Shown here in pieces: positions 37,401-48,238 of a stretch of 64,000 bases of DNA. Each line of letters starts with the position of its first letter. Position 1 is the first letter of the stretch. The position numbers and the translations under genes were made by a program. The DNA is from Micromussa lordhowensis (lineage: Eukaryota; Cnidaria; Anthozoa; Scleractinia; Lobophylliidae): positions 14,083,414 through 14,147,413 of the forward strand of contig OZ026595.1 of NCBI GenBank assembly GCA_964020085.1, given 5' to 3'. A model generated the notes under the pieces. That model ran no database searches, was not told the origin of the DNA, and saw only the letters and a program-made list of their open reading frames with translations.

Positions 37401-38999
37401 TTGTTGGCGCGAAATAAACACAACAGCTGTAATTGTTGGCGTAAAATAAACAAAACAGCTGTAATTGTTGGCGAGAAATAAACAAAACAGCTGTAATTGT
37501 TGGCGCGAAATAAACAAAACAGCTGTAATGGTTGGCGTAAAATAAACAAAACAGCTGTAATTGTTGGCGTAAAATAAACAAAAGAGCTGTAATTGTTGGC
37601 GCGAAATAAACAAAACAGCTGTAATTGTTGGCGAGAAATAAACAAAACAGTGTTGGCGCGAAATAAACAAAACAGCTGTAATTGTTGGCGAGAAATAAAC
37701 AAAACAGCTGTCACTGTTGGCAAAACATTGTTGGCCCAAAATAAACAAAACAGCTGTAATTGTTGGCGTAAAATAAACAAAACAGCTGTAATTGTTGGCG
37801 CGAAATAAACACAACAGCTGTAATTGTTGGCGTAAAATAAACAAAACAGCTGTCATTGTTGCCGAGAAATAAACAAAACAGCTGTAATTGTTGGCGAGAA
37901 ATAAACAAAACAGCTGTCATTGTTGGCGCAAAATAAACAAAACAGCTGTCATTGTTGGCGCGAAATAAACAAAACAGCTGTCATTGTTGGCGCAAAATAA
38001 ACAAAACAGCTGTAATTGTTGGCGTAAAATAAACAAAACAGGTGTAATTGTTGGCGCAAAATAAACAAAACAGCTGTAATTGTTGGCGCAAAATAAACAA
38101 AACAGCTGTAATTGTTGGCGAGAAATAGACAAAACAGCTGTCACTGTTGGCGTAACATTGTTGGCGCAAAATAAACAAAACAGCTGTAATTGTTGGCGCA
38201 AAATAAACAAAACAGCTGTAATTGTTGGCGCGAAATAAACACAACAGCTGTAATTGTTGGCGTAAAATAAACAAAACAGCTGTAATTTTTGGCGTAAAAT
38301 AAACAAAACAGCTGTAATTGTTGGCGCAAAATAAACAAAACAGCTGTAATTGTTGGCGCAAATATAAACAAAACAGCTGTAATTGTTGGCGCGAAATAAA
38401 CACAACAGCTGTATTTGTTGGCGTAAAATAAACAAAACAGCTGTAATTGTTGGCGTAAAATAAACAAAACAGCTGTAATTGTTGGCGAGAAATAAACAAA
38501 ACAGCTGTCATTGTTGGCGTAACATTGTTGGCGCAAAATAAACAAAACAGCTGTAATTGTTGGCGAGAAATAAACAAAAGAGCTGTAATTGTTGGCGAGA
38601 AATAAACAAAACAGCTGTCATTGTTGGCACAAAATAAACAAAACAGCTGTCATTGTTGGCGTGAAATAAACAAAACAGCTGTCATTGTTGGCGCAAAATA
38701 AACAAAACAGCTGGAATTGTTGGCGTAAAATAAACAAAACAGCTGTAATTGTTGGCGCAAAATAAACAAAACAGCTGTAATTGTTGGCGTAAAATAAACA
38801 AAACAGCTGTAATTGATGGCGCGAAATAAACACAACAGCTGTAATTGTTGGCGAGAACTAAACAAAACAGCTGTCATTGTTGGCGTAACATTGTTGGCGC
38901 AAAATAAACAAAACAGCTGTAATTGTTGGCGTAAAATAAACAAAACAACTGTAATTGTTGGCGAGAAATAAACAAAACAGCTGTAATTGTTGGCGAGAA
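34418..38999. repeat. 4.6-kb block, copy 2 (pair at 27776-32357)
   Basis: This carries the same 25-bp and 33-bp odd monomers at 37642-37666 and 38335-38367. Few private changes are visible, for example ACAGATAGCT-free regions aside: GTAATGGTTGG at about 37528, TGTATTTG near 38412 and a C-to-T change in the junction monomer area. The low divergence suggests a recent copy or recent gene conversion. The block abuts the 32353-34513 copy of 24485-26645, so a domain of about 6.6 kb has effectively been doubled, with about 1.2 kb extra in the first copy. Confidence 0.9.
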
Positions 39000-41056
39000 A
39001 TAAACAAAACAGCTGTCATTGTTGGCGCAAAATAAACAAAACAGCTGTCATTGTTGGCGCGAAATAAACAAAACAGCTGTCATTCTTGGCGCAAAATAAA
39101 CAAAACAGCTGTAATTGTTGGCGTAAAATAAACAAAACAGCTGTAATTGTTAACGCAAAATAAACAAAACAGCTGTAATTGTTGGCGTAAAATAAACAAA
39201 ACAGCTGTAATTGTTGGCGCGAAATAAACACAACAGCTGTAATTGTTGGCGAGAACTAAACAAAACAGCTGTCATTGTTGGCGTAACATTGTTGGCGCAA
39301 AATAAACAAAACAGCTATCATTGTCGGCGCGAAATAAACAAAACAGCTGTAATTGTTGGCGTAAAATAAACAAAACAGCTGTAATTGTTGGCGTAAAATA
39401 AATAAAACAGCTGTAATTGTTGGCGCAAAATAAACAAAACAGCTGTAATTGTTGGCGTAAAATAAACAAAAGAGCTGTAATTGTTGGCGCGAAATAAACA
39501 AAACAGCTGTAATTGTTGGCGAGAAATAAACAAAACAGCTGTCATTGTTGGCGTAACATTGTTGGCGCAAAATGAAGAAAACAGCTGTAATTGTTGGCGC
39601 AAAATAAACAAAACAGCTGTAATTGTTGGCGCGAAATAAACACAACAGCTGTAATTGTTGGCGTAAAAAAAACAAAACAGCTGTAATTGTTGCCGAGAAA
39701 TAAACAAAACAGCTGTAATTGTTGGCGAGAAATAAACAAAACAGCTGTCATTGTTGGCGCAAAATAAACAAAACAGCTGTCATTGTTGGCGCGAAATAGA
39801 CAAAACAGCTGTCATTGTTGGCGCAAAATAAACAAAACAGCTGTAATTGTTGGCGTAAAATAAACAAAACAGCTGTAATTGTTGGCGCGAAATAAACACA
39901 ACAGCTGTAATTGTTGGCGAGAACTAAACAAAACAGCTGTCATTGTTGGCGTAACATTGTTGGCGCAAAATAAACAAAAGAGCTGTAATTGTTGGCGTAA
40001 AATAAACAAAACAACTGTAAATGTTGGCGAGAAATAAACAAAACAGCTGTAATTGTTGGCGAGAAATAAACAAAACAGCTGTCATTGTTGGCGCAAAATA
40101 AACAAAACAGCTGTCATTGTTGGCGCGAAATAAACAAAACAGCTGTCATTCTTGGCGCAAAATAAACAAAACAGCTGTAATTGTTGGCGTAAAATAAACA
40201 AAACAGCTGTAATTGTTAACGCAAAATAAACAAAACAGCTGTAATTGTTGGCGTAAAATAAACAAAACAGCTGTAATTGTTGGCGCGAAATAAACACAAC
40301 AGCTGTAATTGTTGGCGAGAACTAAACAAAACAGCTGTCATTGTTGGCGTAACATTGTTGGCGCAAAATAAACAAAACAGCTATCATTGTCGGCGCGAAA
40401 TAAACAAAACAGCTGTAATTGTTGGCGTAAAATAAACAAAACAGCTGTAATTGTTGGCGTAAAATAAACAAAACAGCTGTAATTGTTGGCGCAAAATAAA
40501 CAAAACAGCTGTAATTGTTGGCGTAAAATAAACAAAAGAGCTGTAATTGTTGGCGCGAAATAAACAAAACAGCTGTAATTGTTGGCGAGAAATAAACAAA
40601 ACAGCTGTCATTGTTGGCGTAACATTGTTGGCGCAAAATGAAGAAAACAGCTGTAATTGTTGGCGCAAAATAAACAAAACAGCTGTAATTGTTGGCGCGA
40701 AATAAACACAACAGCTGTAATTGTTGGCGTAAAAAAAACAAAACAGCTGTAATTGTTGCCGAGAAATAAACAAAACAGCTGTAATTGTTGGCGAGAAATA
40801 AACAAAACAGCTGTCATTGTTGGCGCAAAATAAACAAAACAGCTGTCATTGTTGGCGCGAAATAGACAAAACAGCTGTCATTGTTGGCGCAAAATAAACA
40901 AAACAGCTGTAATTGTTGGCGTAAAATAAACAAAACAGCTGTAATTGTTGGCGCGAAATAAACACAACAGCTGTAATTGTTGGCGAGAACTAAACAAAAC
41001 AGCTGTCATTGTTGGCGTAACATTGTTGGCGCAAAATAAACAAAAGAGCTGTAATT
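38920..41056. repeat. 1066-bp tandem duplication
   Basis: 38.92-39.99 kb recurs at 39.98-41.06 kb. Both carry CATTCTTGG, the GTTAAC monomer (39151 and 40217), CAGCTATCATTGTCGG, AAATGAAGAAAACAGC (about 39570 and 40636) and TAAAAAAAACAAAAC. Differences include AAATAAATAAAAC (39398) against AAATAAACAAAAC (40464). A further relative lies at 43.0-44.4 kb (offset 3134 from 39900-41279). Confidence 0.88.
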
Positions 41057-41826
41057 CTTGGCGTAAAAGAAATAAAACAGCTGTAATTGTTGGCGTAAAA
41101 TAAACAAAACAGCTGTAATTGTTGGCGTAAAATAAACAAAACAGCTGTAATTGTTGGCGCAAAATAAACAAAACAGCTGTAATTGTTGCCGTAAAATAAA
41201 CAAAAGAGCTGTAATTGTTGGCGCGAAATAAACAAAACAGCTGTAATTGTTGGCGAGAAATAAACAAAACAGCTGTCACTGTTGGCGTAACATTGTTGGC
41301 CCAAAATAAACAAAACAGCTGTAATTGTTGGCGCAAAATAAACAAAACAGCTGTAATTGTTGGCGCGAAATAAACACAACAGCTGTAATTGTTGGCGTAA
41401 AATAAACAAAACAGCTGTCATTGTTGCCGAGAAATAAACAAAACAGCTGTAATTGTTGGCGAGAAATAAACAAAACAGCTGTCATTGTTGGCGCAAAATA
41501 AACAAAACAGCTGTCATTGTTGGCGCGAAATAAACAAAACAGCTGTCATTGTTGGCACAAAATAAACAAAACAGCTGTAATTGTTGGCGTAAAATAAACA
41601 AAACAGCTGTAATTGTTGGCGCAAAATAAACAAAACAGCTGTAATTGTTGGCGTAAAATAAACAAAACAGCTGTAATTGTTGGCGCGAAATAAACAAAAC
41701 AGCTGTAATTGTTAGCGAGAACTAAACAAAACAGCTGTCATTGTTGGCGTAACATTGTTGGCGCAAAATAAACAAAAGAGCTGTAATTCTTGGCGTAAAA
41801 GAAACAAAACAGCTGTAATTGTTGGC
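40425..41826. repeat. Domain C block, member 1 of about four
   Basis: This 1.4-kb series is also found at 44895-46296 (offset 4470). A shorter part recurs at about 52965-54041 (offset 7887 from the 45-kb copy) and about 55349-56425 (a further 2384). Anchors are AAATGAAGAAAACAGC, TAAAAAAAACAAAACAGC, TTGCCGAG, AAATAGACAAAAC, AATTCTTGGCGTAAAAGAAATAAAAC and the TTGGCCCAAAA junction. Confidence 0.85.
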
Positions 41827-44800
41827 GTAAAATAAACAAAACAGCTGTAGTTGTTGGCGTAAAATAAACAAAACAGCTGTAATTGTTGGCGCAAAATAAA
41901 CAAAACAGCTGTAATTGTTGCCGTAAAATAAACAAAAGAGCTGTAATTGTTGGCGCGAAATAAACAAAACAGCTGTAATTGTTGGCGAGAAATAGACAAA
42001 ACAGCTGTCACTGTTGGCGTAACATTGTTGGCGCAAAATAAACAAAACAGCTGTAATTGTTGGCGCAAAATAAACAAAACAGCTTTAATTGTTGGCGCGA
42101 AATAAACACAACAGCTGTAATTGTTGGCGTAAAATAAACATAACAGCTGTAATTTTTGGCGAGAAATAAACAAAACAGCTGTCATTGTTGGCGCAAAATA
42201 AACAAAACAGCTGTCATTGTTGGCGCGAAATAAACAAAACAGCTGTCATTCTTGGCGCAAAATAAACAAAACAGCTGTAATTGTTGGCGTAAAATAAACA
42301 AAACAGCTGTAATTGTTAACGCAAAATAAACAAAACAGCTGTAATTGTTGGCGTAAAATAAACAAAACAGCTGTAATTGTTGGCGCGAAATAAACACAAC
42401 AGCTGTAATTGTTGGCGAGAACTAAACAAAACAGCTGTCATTGTTGGCGTAACATTGTTGGCGCAAAATAAACAAAACAGCTATCATTGTCGGCGCGAAA
42501 TAAACAAAACAGCTGTAATTGTTGGCGTAAAATAAACAAAACAGCTGTAATTGTTGGCGTAAAATAAATAAAACAGCTGTAATTGTTGGCGCAAAATAAA
42601 CAAAACAGCTGTAATTGTTGGCGTAAAATAAACAAAAGAGCTGTAATTGTTGGCGCGAAATAAACAAAACAGCTGTAATTGTTGGCGAGAAATAAACAAA
42701 ACAGCTGTCATTGTTGGCGTAACATTGTTGGCGCAAAATGAAGAAAACAGCTGTAATTGTTGGCGCGAAATAAACACAACAGCTGTAATTGTTGGCGTAA
42801 AAAAAACAAAACAGCTGTAATTGTTGCCGAGAAATAAACAAAACAGCTGTAATTGTTGGCGAGAAATAAACAAAACAGCTGTCATTGTTGGCGCAAAATA
42901 AACAAAACAGCTGTCATTGTTGGCGCGAAATAGACAAAACAGCTGTCATTGTTGGCGCAAAATAAACAAAACAGCTGTAATTGTTGGCGTAAAATAAACA
43001 AAAGAGCTGTAATTGTTGGCGCGAAATAAACAAAACAGCTGTAATTGTTGGCGAGAACTAAACAAAACAGCTGTCATTGTTGGCGTAACATTGTTGGCGC
43101 AAAATAAACAAAAGAGCTGTAATTGTTGGCGTAAAATAAACAAAACAACTGTAATTGTTGGCGAGAAATAAACAAAACAGCTGTAATTGTTGGCGAGAAA
43201 TAAACAAAACAGCTGTCATTGTTGGCGCAAAATAAACAAAACAGCTGTCATTGTTGGCGCGAAATAAACAAAACAGCTGTCATTCTTGGCGCAAAATAAA
43301 CAAAACAGCTGTAATTGTTGGCGTAAAATAAACAAAACAGCTGTAATTGTTAACGCAAAATAAACAAAACAGCTGTAATTGTTGGCGTAAAATAAACAAA
43401 ACAGCTGTAATTGTTGGCGCGAAATAAACACAACAGCTGTAATTGTTGGCGAGAACTAAACAAAACAGCTGTCATTGTTGGCGTAACATTGTTGGCGCAA
43501 AATAAACAAAACAGCTATCATTGTCGGCGCGAAATAAACAAAACAGCTGTAATTGTTGGCGTAAAATAAACAAAACAGCTGTAATTGTTGGCGTAAAATA
43601 AACAAAACAGCTGTAATTGTTGGCGCAAAATAAACAAAACAGCTGTAATTGTTGGCGTAAAATAAACAAAAGAGCTGTAATTGTTGGCGCGAAATAAACA
43701 AAACAGCTGTAATTGTTGGCGAGAAATAAACAAAACAGCTGTCATTGTTGGCGTAACATTGTTGGCGCAAAATGAAGAAAACAGCTGTAATTGTTGGCGC
43801 AAAATAAACAAAACAGCTGTAATTGTTGGCGCGAAATAAACACAACAGCTGTAATTGTTGGCGTAAAAAAAACAAAACAGCTGTAATTGTTGCCGAGAAA
43901 TAAACAAAACAGCTGTAATTGTTGGCGAGAAATAAACAAAACAGCTGTCATTGTTGGCGCAAAATAAACAAAACAGCTGTCATTGTTGGCGCGAAATAGA
44001 CAAAACAGCTGTCATTGTTGGCGCAAAATAAACAAAACAGCTGTAATTGTTGGCGTAAAATAAACAAAACAGCTGTAATTGTTGGCGCGAAATAAACACA
44101 ACAGCTGTAATTGTTGGCGAGAACTAAACAAAACAGCTGTCATTGTTGGCGTAACATTGTTGGCGCAAAATAAACAAAAGAGCTGTAATTCTTGGCGTAA
44201 AAGAAATAAAACAGCTGTAATTGTTGGCGTAAAATAAACAAAACAGCTGTAATTGTTGGCGTAAAATAAACAAAACAGCTGTAATTGTTGGCGCAAAATA
44301 AACAAAACAGCTGTAATTGTTGCCGTAAAATAAACAAAAGAGCTGTAATTGTTGGCGCGAAATAAACAAAACAGCTGTAATTGTTGGCGAGAAATAAACA
44401 AAACAGCTGTCATTGTTGGCGAGAACTAAACAAAACAGCTGTCATTGTTGGCGTAACATTGTTGGCGCAAAATAAACAAAAGAGCTGTAATTGTTGGCGT
44501 AAAATAAACAAAACAACTGTAATTGTTGGCGAGAAATAAACAAAACAGCTGTAATTGTTGGCGAGAAATAAACAAAACAGCTGTCATTGTTGGCGCAAAA
44601 TAAACAAAACAGCTGTCATTGTTGGCGCGAAATAAACAAAACAGCTGTCATTCTTGGCGCAAAATAAACAAAACAGCTGTAATTGTTGGCGTAAAATAAA
44701 CAAAACAGCTGTAATTGTTAACGCAAAATAAACAAAACAGCTGTAATTGTTGGCGTAAAATAAACAAAACAGCTGTAATTGTTGGCGCGAAATAAACACA

Positions 44801-44894
44801 ACAGCTGTAATTGTTGGCGAGAACTAAACAAAACAGCTGTCATTGTTGGCGTAACATTGTTGGCGCAAAATAAACAAAACAGCTATCATTGTCG
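41827..44894. repeat. Domain C satellite, related blocks
   Basis: This holds further rearranged copies of the same material. 42182 onward matches 39016 onward (offset 3166), with one monomer lost near 42750. 43034-44413 matches 39900-41279 (offset 3134). 44584 onward matches 43216 onward (offset 1368, later 1336 after loss of a monomer at about 44895). GTTAAC monomers mark each copy, at about 42316, 43350 and 44717. Confidence 0.8.
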
Positions 44895-46296
44895 GCGTAA
44901 AATAAACAAAACAGCTGTAATTGTTGGCGTAAAATAAACAAAACAGCTGTAATTGTTGGCGCAAAATAAACAAAACAGCTGTAATTGTTGGCGTAAAATA
45001 AACAAAAGAGCTGTAATTGTTGGCGCGAAATAAACAAAACAGCTGTAATTGTTGGCGAGAAATAAACAAAACAGCTGTCATTGTTGGCGTAACATTGTTG
45101 GCGCAAAATGAAGAAAACAGCTGTAATTGTTGGCGCAAAATAAACAAAACAGCTGTAATTGTTGGCGCGAAATAAACACAACAGCTGTAATTGTTGGCGT
45201 AAAAAAAACAAAACAGCTGTAATTGTTGCCGAGAAATAAACAAAACAGCTGTAATTGTTGGCGAGAAATAAACAAAACAGCTGTCATTGTTGGCGCAAAA
45301 TAAACAAAACAGCTGTCATTGTTGGCGCGAAATAGACAAAACAGCTGTCATTGTTGGCGCAAAATAAACAAAACAGCTGTAATTGTTGGCGTAAAATAAA
45401 CAAAACAGCTGTAATTGTTGGCGCGAAATAAACACAACAGCTGTAATTGTTGGCGAGAACTAAACAAAACAGCTGTCATTGTTGGCGTAACATTGTTGGC
45501 GCAAAATAAACAAAAGAGCTGTAATTCTTGGCGTAAAAGAAATAAAACAGCTGTAATTGTTGGCGTAAAATAAACAAAACAGCTGTAATTGTTGGCGTAA
45601 AATAAACAAAACAGCTGTAATTGTTGGCGCAAAATAAACAAAACAGCTGTAATTGTTGCCGTAAAATAAACAAAAGAGCTGTAATTGTTGGCGCGAAATA
45701 AACAAAACAGCTGTAATTGTTGGCGAGAAATAAACAAAACAGCTGTCACTGTTGGCGTAACATTGTTGGCCCAAAATAAACAAAACAGCTGTAATTGTTG
45801 GCGCAAAATAAACAAAACAGCTGTAATTGTTGGCGCGAAATAAACACAACAGCTGTAATTGTTGGCGTAAAATAAACAAAACAGCTGTCATTGTTGCCGA
45901 GAAATAAACAAAACAGCTGTAATTGTTGGCGAGAAATAAACAAAACAGCTGTCATTGTTGGCGCAAAATAAACAAAACAGCTGTCATTGTTGGCGCGAAA
46001 TAAACAAAACAGCTGTCATTGTTGGCGCAAAATAAACAAAACAGCTGTAATTGTTGGCGTAAAATAAACAAAACAGCTGTAATTGTTGGCGCAAAATAAA
46101 CAAAACAGCTGTAATTGTTGGCGTAAAATAAACAAAACAGCTGTAATTGTTGGCGCGAAATAAACAAAACAGCTGTAATTGTTGGCGAGAACTAAACAAA
46201 ACAGCTGTCATTGTTGGCGTAACATTGTTGGCGCAAAATAAACAAAAGAGCTGTAATTCTTGGCGTAAAAGAAACAAAACAGCTGTAATTGTTGGC
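44895..46296. repeat. Domain C block, member 2 of about four
   Basis: This copy of 40425-41826 is nearly the same as member 1. One visible difference is GGCACAA at about 41555 in member 1 against GGCGCAA here. It ends where a TA-class monomer is replaced by an AG monomer with AGACAAAAC (46297). Confidence 0.85.
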
Positions 46297-46960
46297 GAGA
46301 AATAGACAAAACAGCTGTCACTGTTGGCGTAACATTGTTGGCGCAAAATAAACAAAACAGCTGTAATTGTTGGCGCAAAATAAACAAAACAGCTTTAATT
46401 GTTGGCGCGAAATAAACACAACAGCTGTAATTGTTGGCGTAAAATAAACATAACAGCTGTAATTTTTGGCGTAAAATAAACAAAACAGCTGTAATTGTTG
46501 GCGCAAAATAAACAAAACAGCTGTAATTGTTGGCGCAAAATAAACAAAACAGCTGTAATTGTTGCCGTAAAATAAACAAAAGAGCTGTAATTGTTGGCGC
46601 GAAATAAACAAAACAGCTGTAATTGTTGGCGAGAAATAGACAAAACAGCTGTCACTGTTGGCGTAACATTGTTGGCGCAAAATAAACAAAACAGCTGTAA
46701 TTGTTGGCGCAAAATAAACAAAACAGCTTTAATTGTTGGCGCGAAATAAACACAACAGCTGTAATTGTTGGCGTAAAATAAACATAACAGCTGTAATTTT
46801 TGGCGTAAAATAAACAAAACAGCTGTAATTGTTGGCGCAAAATAAACAAAACAGCTGTAATTGTTGGCGCAAAATAAACAAAACAGCTGTAATTGTTGGC
46901 GCGAAATAAACACAACAGCTGTAATTGTTGGCGTAAAATAAACAAAACAGCTGTAATTGT
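46290..46960. repeat. 334-bp tandem duplication
   Basis: The series AGACAAAACAGCTGTCACTG, junction, CA monomer, CAGCTTTAATT, CG with CACAAC, ACATAACAGC and AATTTTTGG occurs twice. The junction GTAAC starts at 46329 and 46663. 334 equals 46 plus nine monomers. Related regions at 6.1 kb and 57.4 kb have it once. Confidence 0.87.
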
Positions 46961-47333
46961 TGGCGTAAAATAAACAAAACAGCTGTAATTGTTGGCGAGA
47001 AATAAACAAAACAGCTGTCATTGTTGGCGTAACATTGTTGGCGCAAAATAAACAAAACAGCTGTAATTGTTGGCGAGAAATAAACAAAAGAGCTGTAATT
47101 GTTGGCGAGAAATAAACAAAACAGCTGTCATTGTTGGCGCAAAATAAACAAAACAGCTGTCATTGTTGGCGTGAAATAAACAAAACAGCTGTCATTGTTG
47201 GCGCAAAATAAACAAAACAGCTGTAATTGTTGGCGTAAAATAAACAAAACAGCTGTAATTGTTGGCGCAAAATAAACAAAACAGCTGTAATTGTTGGCGT
47301 AAAATAAACAAAACAGCTGTAATTGTTGGCGCG
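46504..47333. repeat. 0.83-kb domain A segment, copy of 5963-6792
   Basis: It matches at offset 40541, including AGACAAAAC, CAGCTTTAATT, ACATAACAGC, AATTTTTGG and GGCGTGAAA. The 6.45-kb copy carries TGTGGGCGAG where this one has TGTTGGCGAG. It marks the return of domain A sequence after domain C. Confidence 0.8.
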
Positions 47334-48238
47334 AAATAAACACAACAGCTGTAATTGTTGGCGAGAACTAAACAAAACAGCTGTCATTGTTGGCCTAACA
47401 TTGTTGGCGCAAAATAAACAAAACAGCTGTAATTGTTGGCGTAAAATAAACAAAACAACTGTAATTGTTGGCGAGAAATAAACAAAACAGCTGTAATTGT
47501 TGGCGAGAAATAAACAAAACAGCTGTCATTGTTGGCGCAAAATAAACAAAACAGCTGTCATTGTTGGCGCGAAATAAACAAAACAGCTGTCATTCTTGGC
47601 GCAAAATAAACAAAACAGCTGTAATTGTTGGCGTAAAATAAACAAAACAGCTGTAATTGTTAACGCAAAAGAAACAAAACAGCTGTAATTGTTGGCGTAA
47701 AATAAACAAAACAGCTGTAATTGTTGGCGCGAAATAAACACAACAGCTGTAATTGTTGGCGAGAACTAAACAAAACAGCTGTCATTGTTGGCGTAACATT
47801 GTTGGCGCAAAATAAACAAAACAGCTATCATTGTCGGCGCGAAATAAACAAAACAGCTGTAATTGTTGGCGTAAAATAAACAAAACAGCTGTAATTGTTG
47901 GCGTAAAATAAATAAAACAGCTGTAATTGTTGGCGCAAAATAAACAAAACAGCTGTAATTGTTGCCGTAAAATAAACAAAAGAGCTGTAATTGTTGGCGC
48001 GAAATAAACAAAACAGCTGTAATTGTTGGCGAGAAATAAACAAAACAGCTGTCACTGTTGGCGTAACATTGTTGGCGCAAAATAAACAAAACAGCTGTAA
48101 TTGTTGGCGCAAAATAAACAAAACAGCTGTAATTGTTGGCGCGAAATAAACAAAACAGCTGTAATTGTTTGAGTTAAATAAACAAAACAGCTGTAATTGT
48201 TGGCGCAAAATAAACAAAACAGCTGTAATTGTTGCCGT
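47334..48238. repeat. Satellite linking two domain A segments
   Basis: This contains CAACTG, CATTCTTGG, a GTTAAC monomer with AAAGAAAC (47670), CAGCTATCATTGTCGG and a TTGCCG monomer, in the order seen at 14.8-15.4 kb. The odd monomer at 48150-48181 lies at its end. Junctions are near 47396 (as CTAAC), 47800 and 48063. Confidence 0.75.
48150..48181. repeat. Monomer with three clustered substitutions
   Basis: The block TTGGCGTAAAAT is changed to TTTGAGTTAAAT (positions 21, 23 and 26 altered), which removes the CpG and the TTGGC element. I saw this monomer nowhere else in the window, so it is private and recent or an error. Confidence 0.85.

Noticed and set aside
30951..37808. Two plus-strand frames of 71 codons (30951-31166 and 37593-37808)
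   Set aside because: They arise from a 7-bp deletion that removes a plus-strand stop in a duplicated block. The products are satellite translations without recognisable features.
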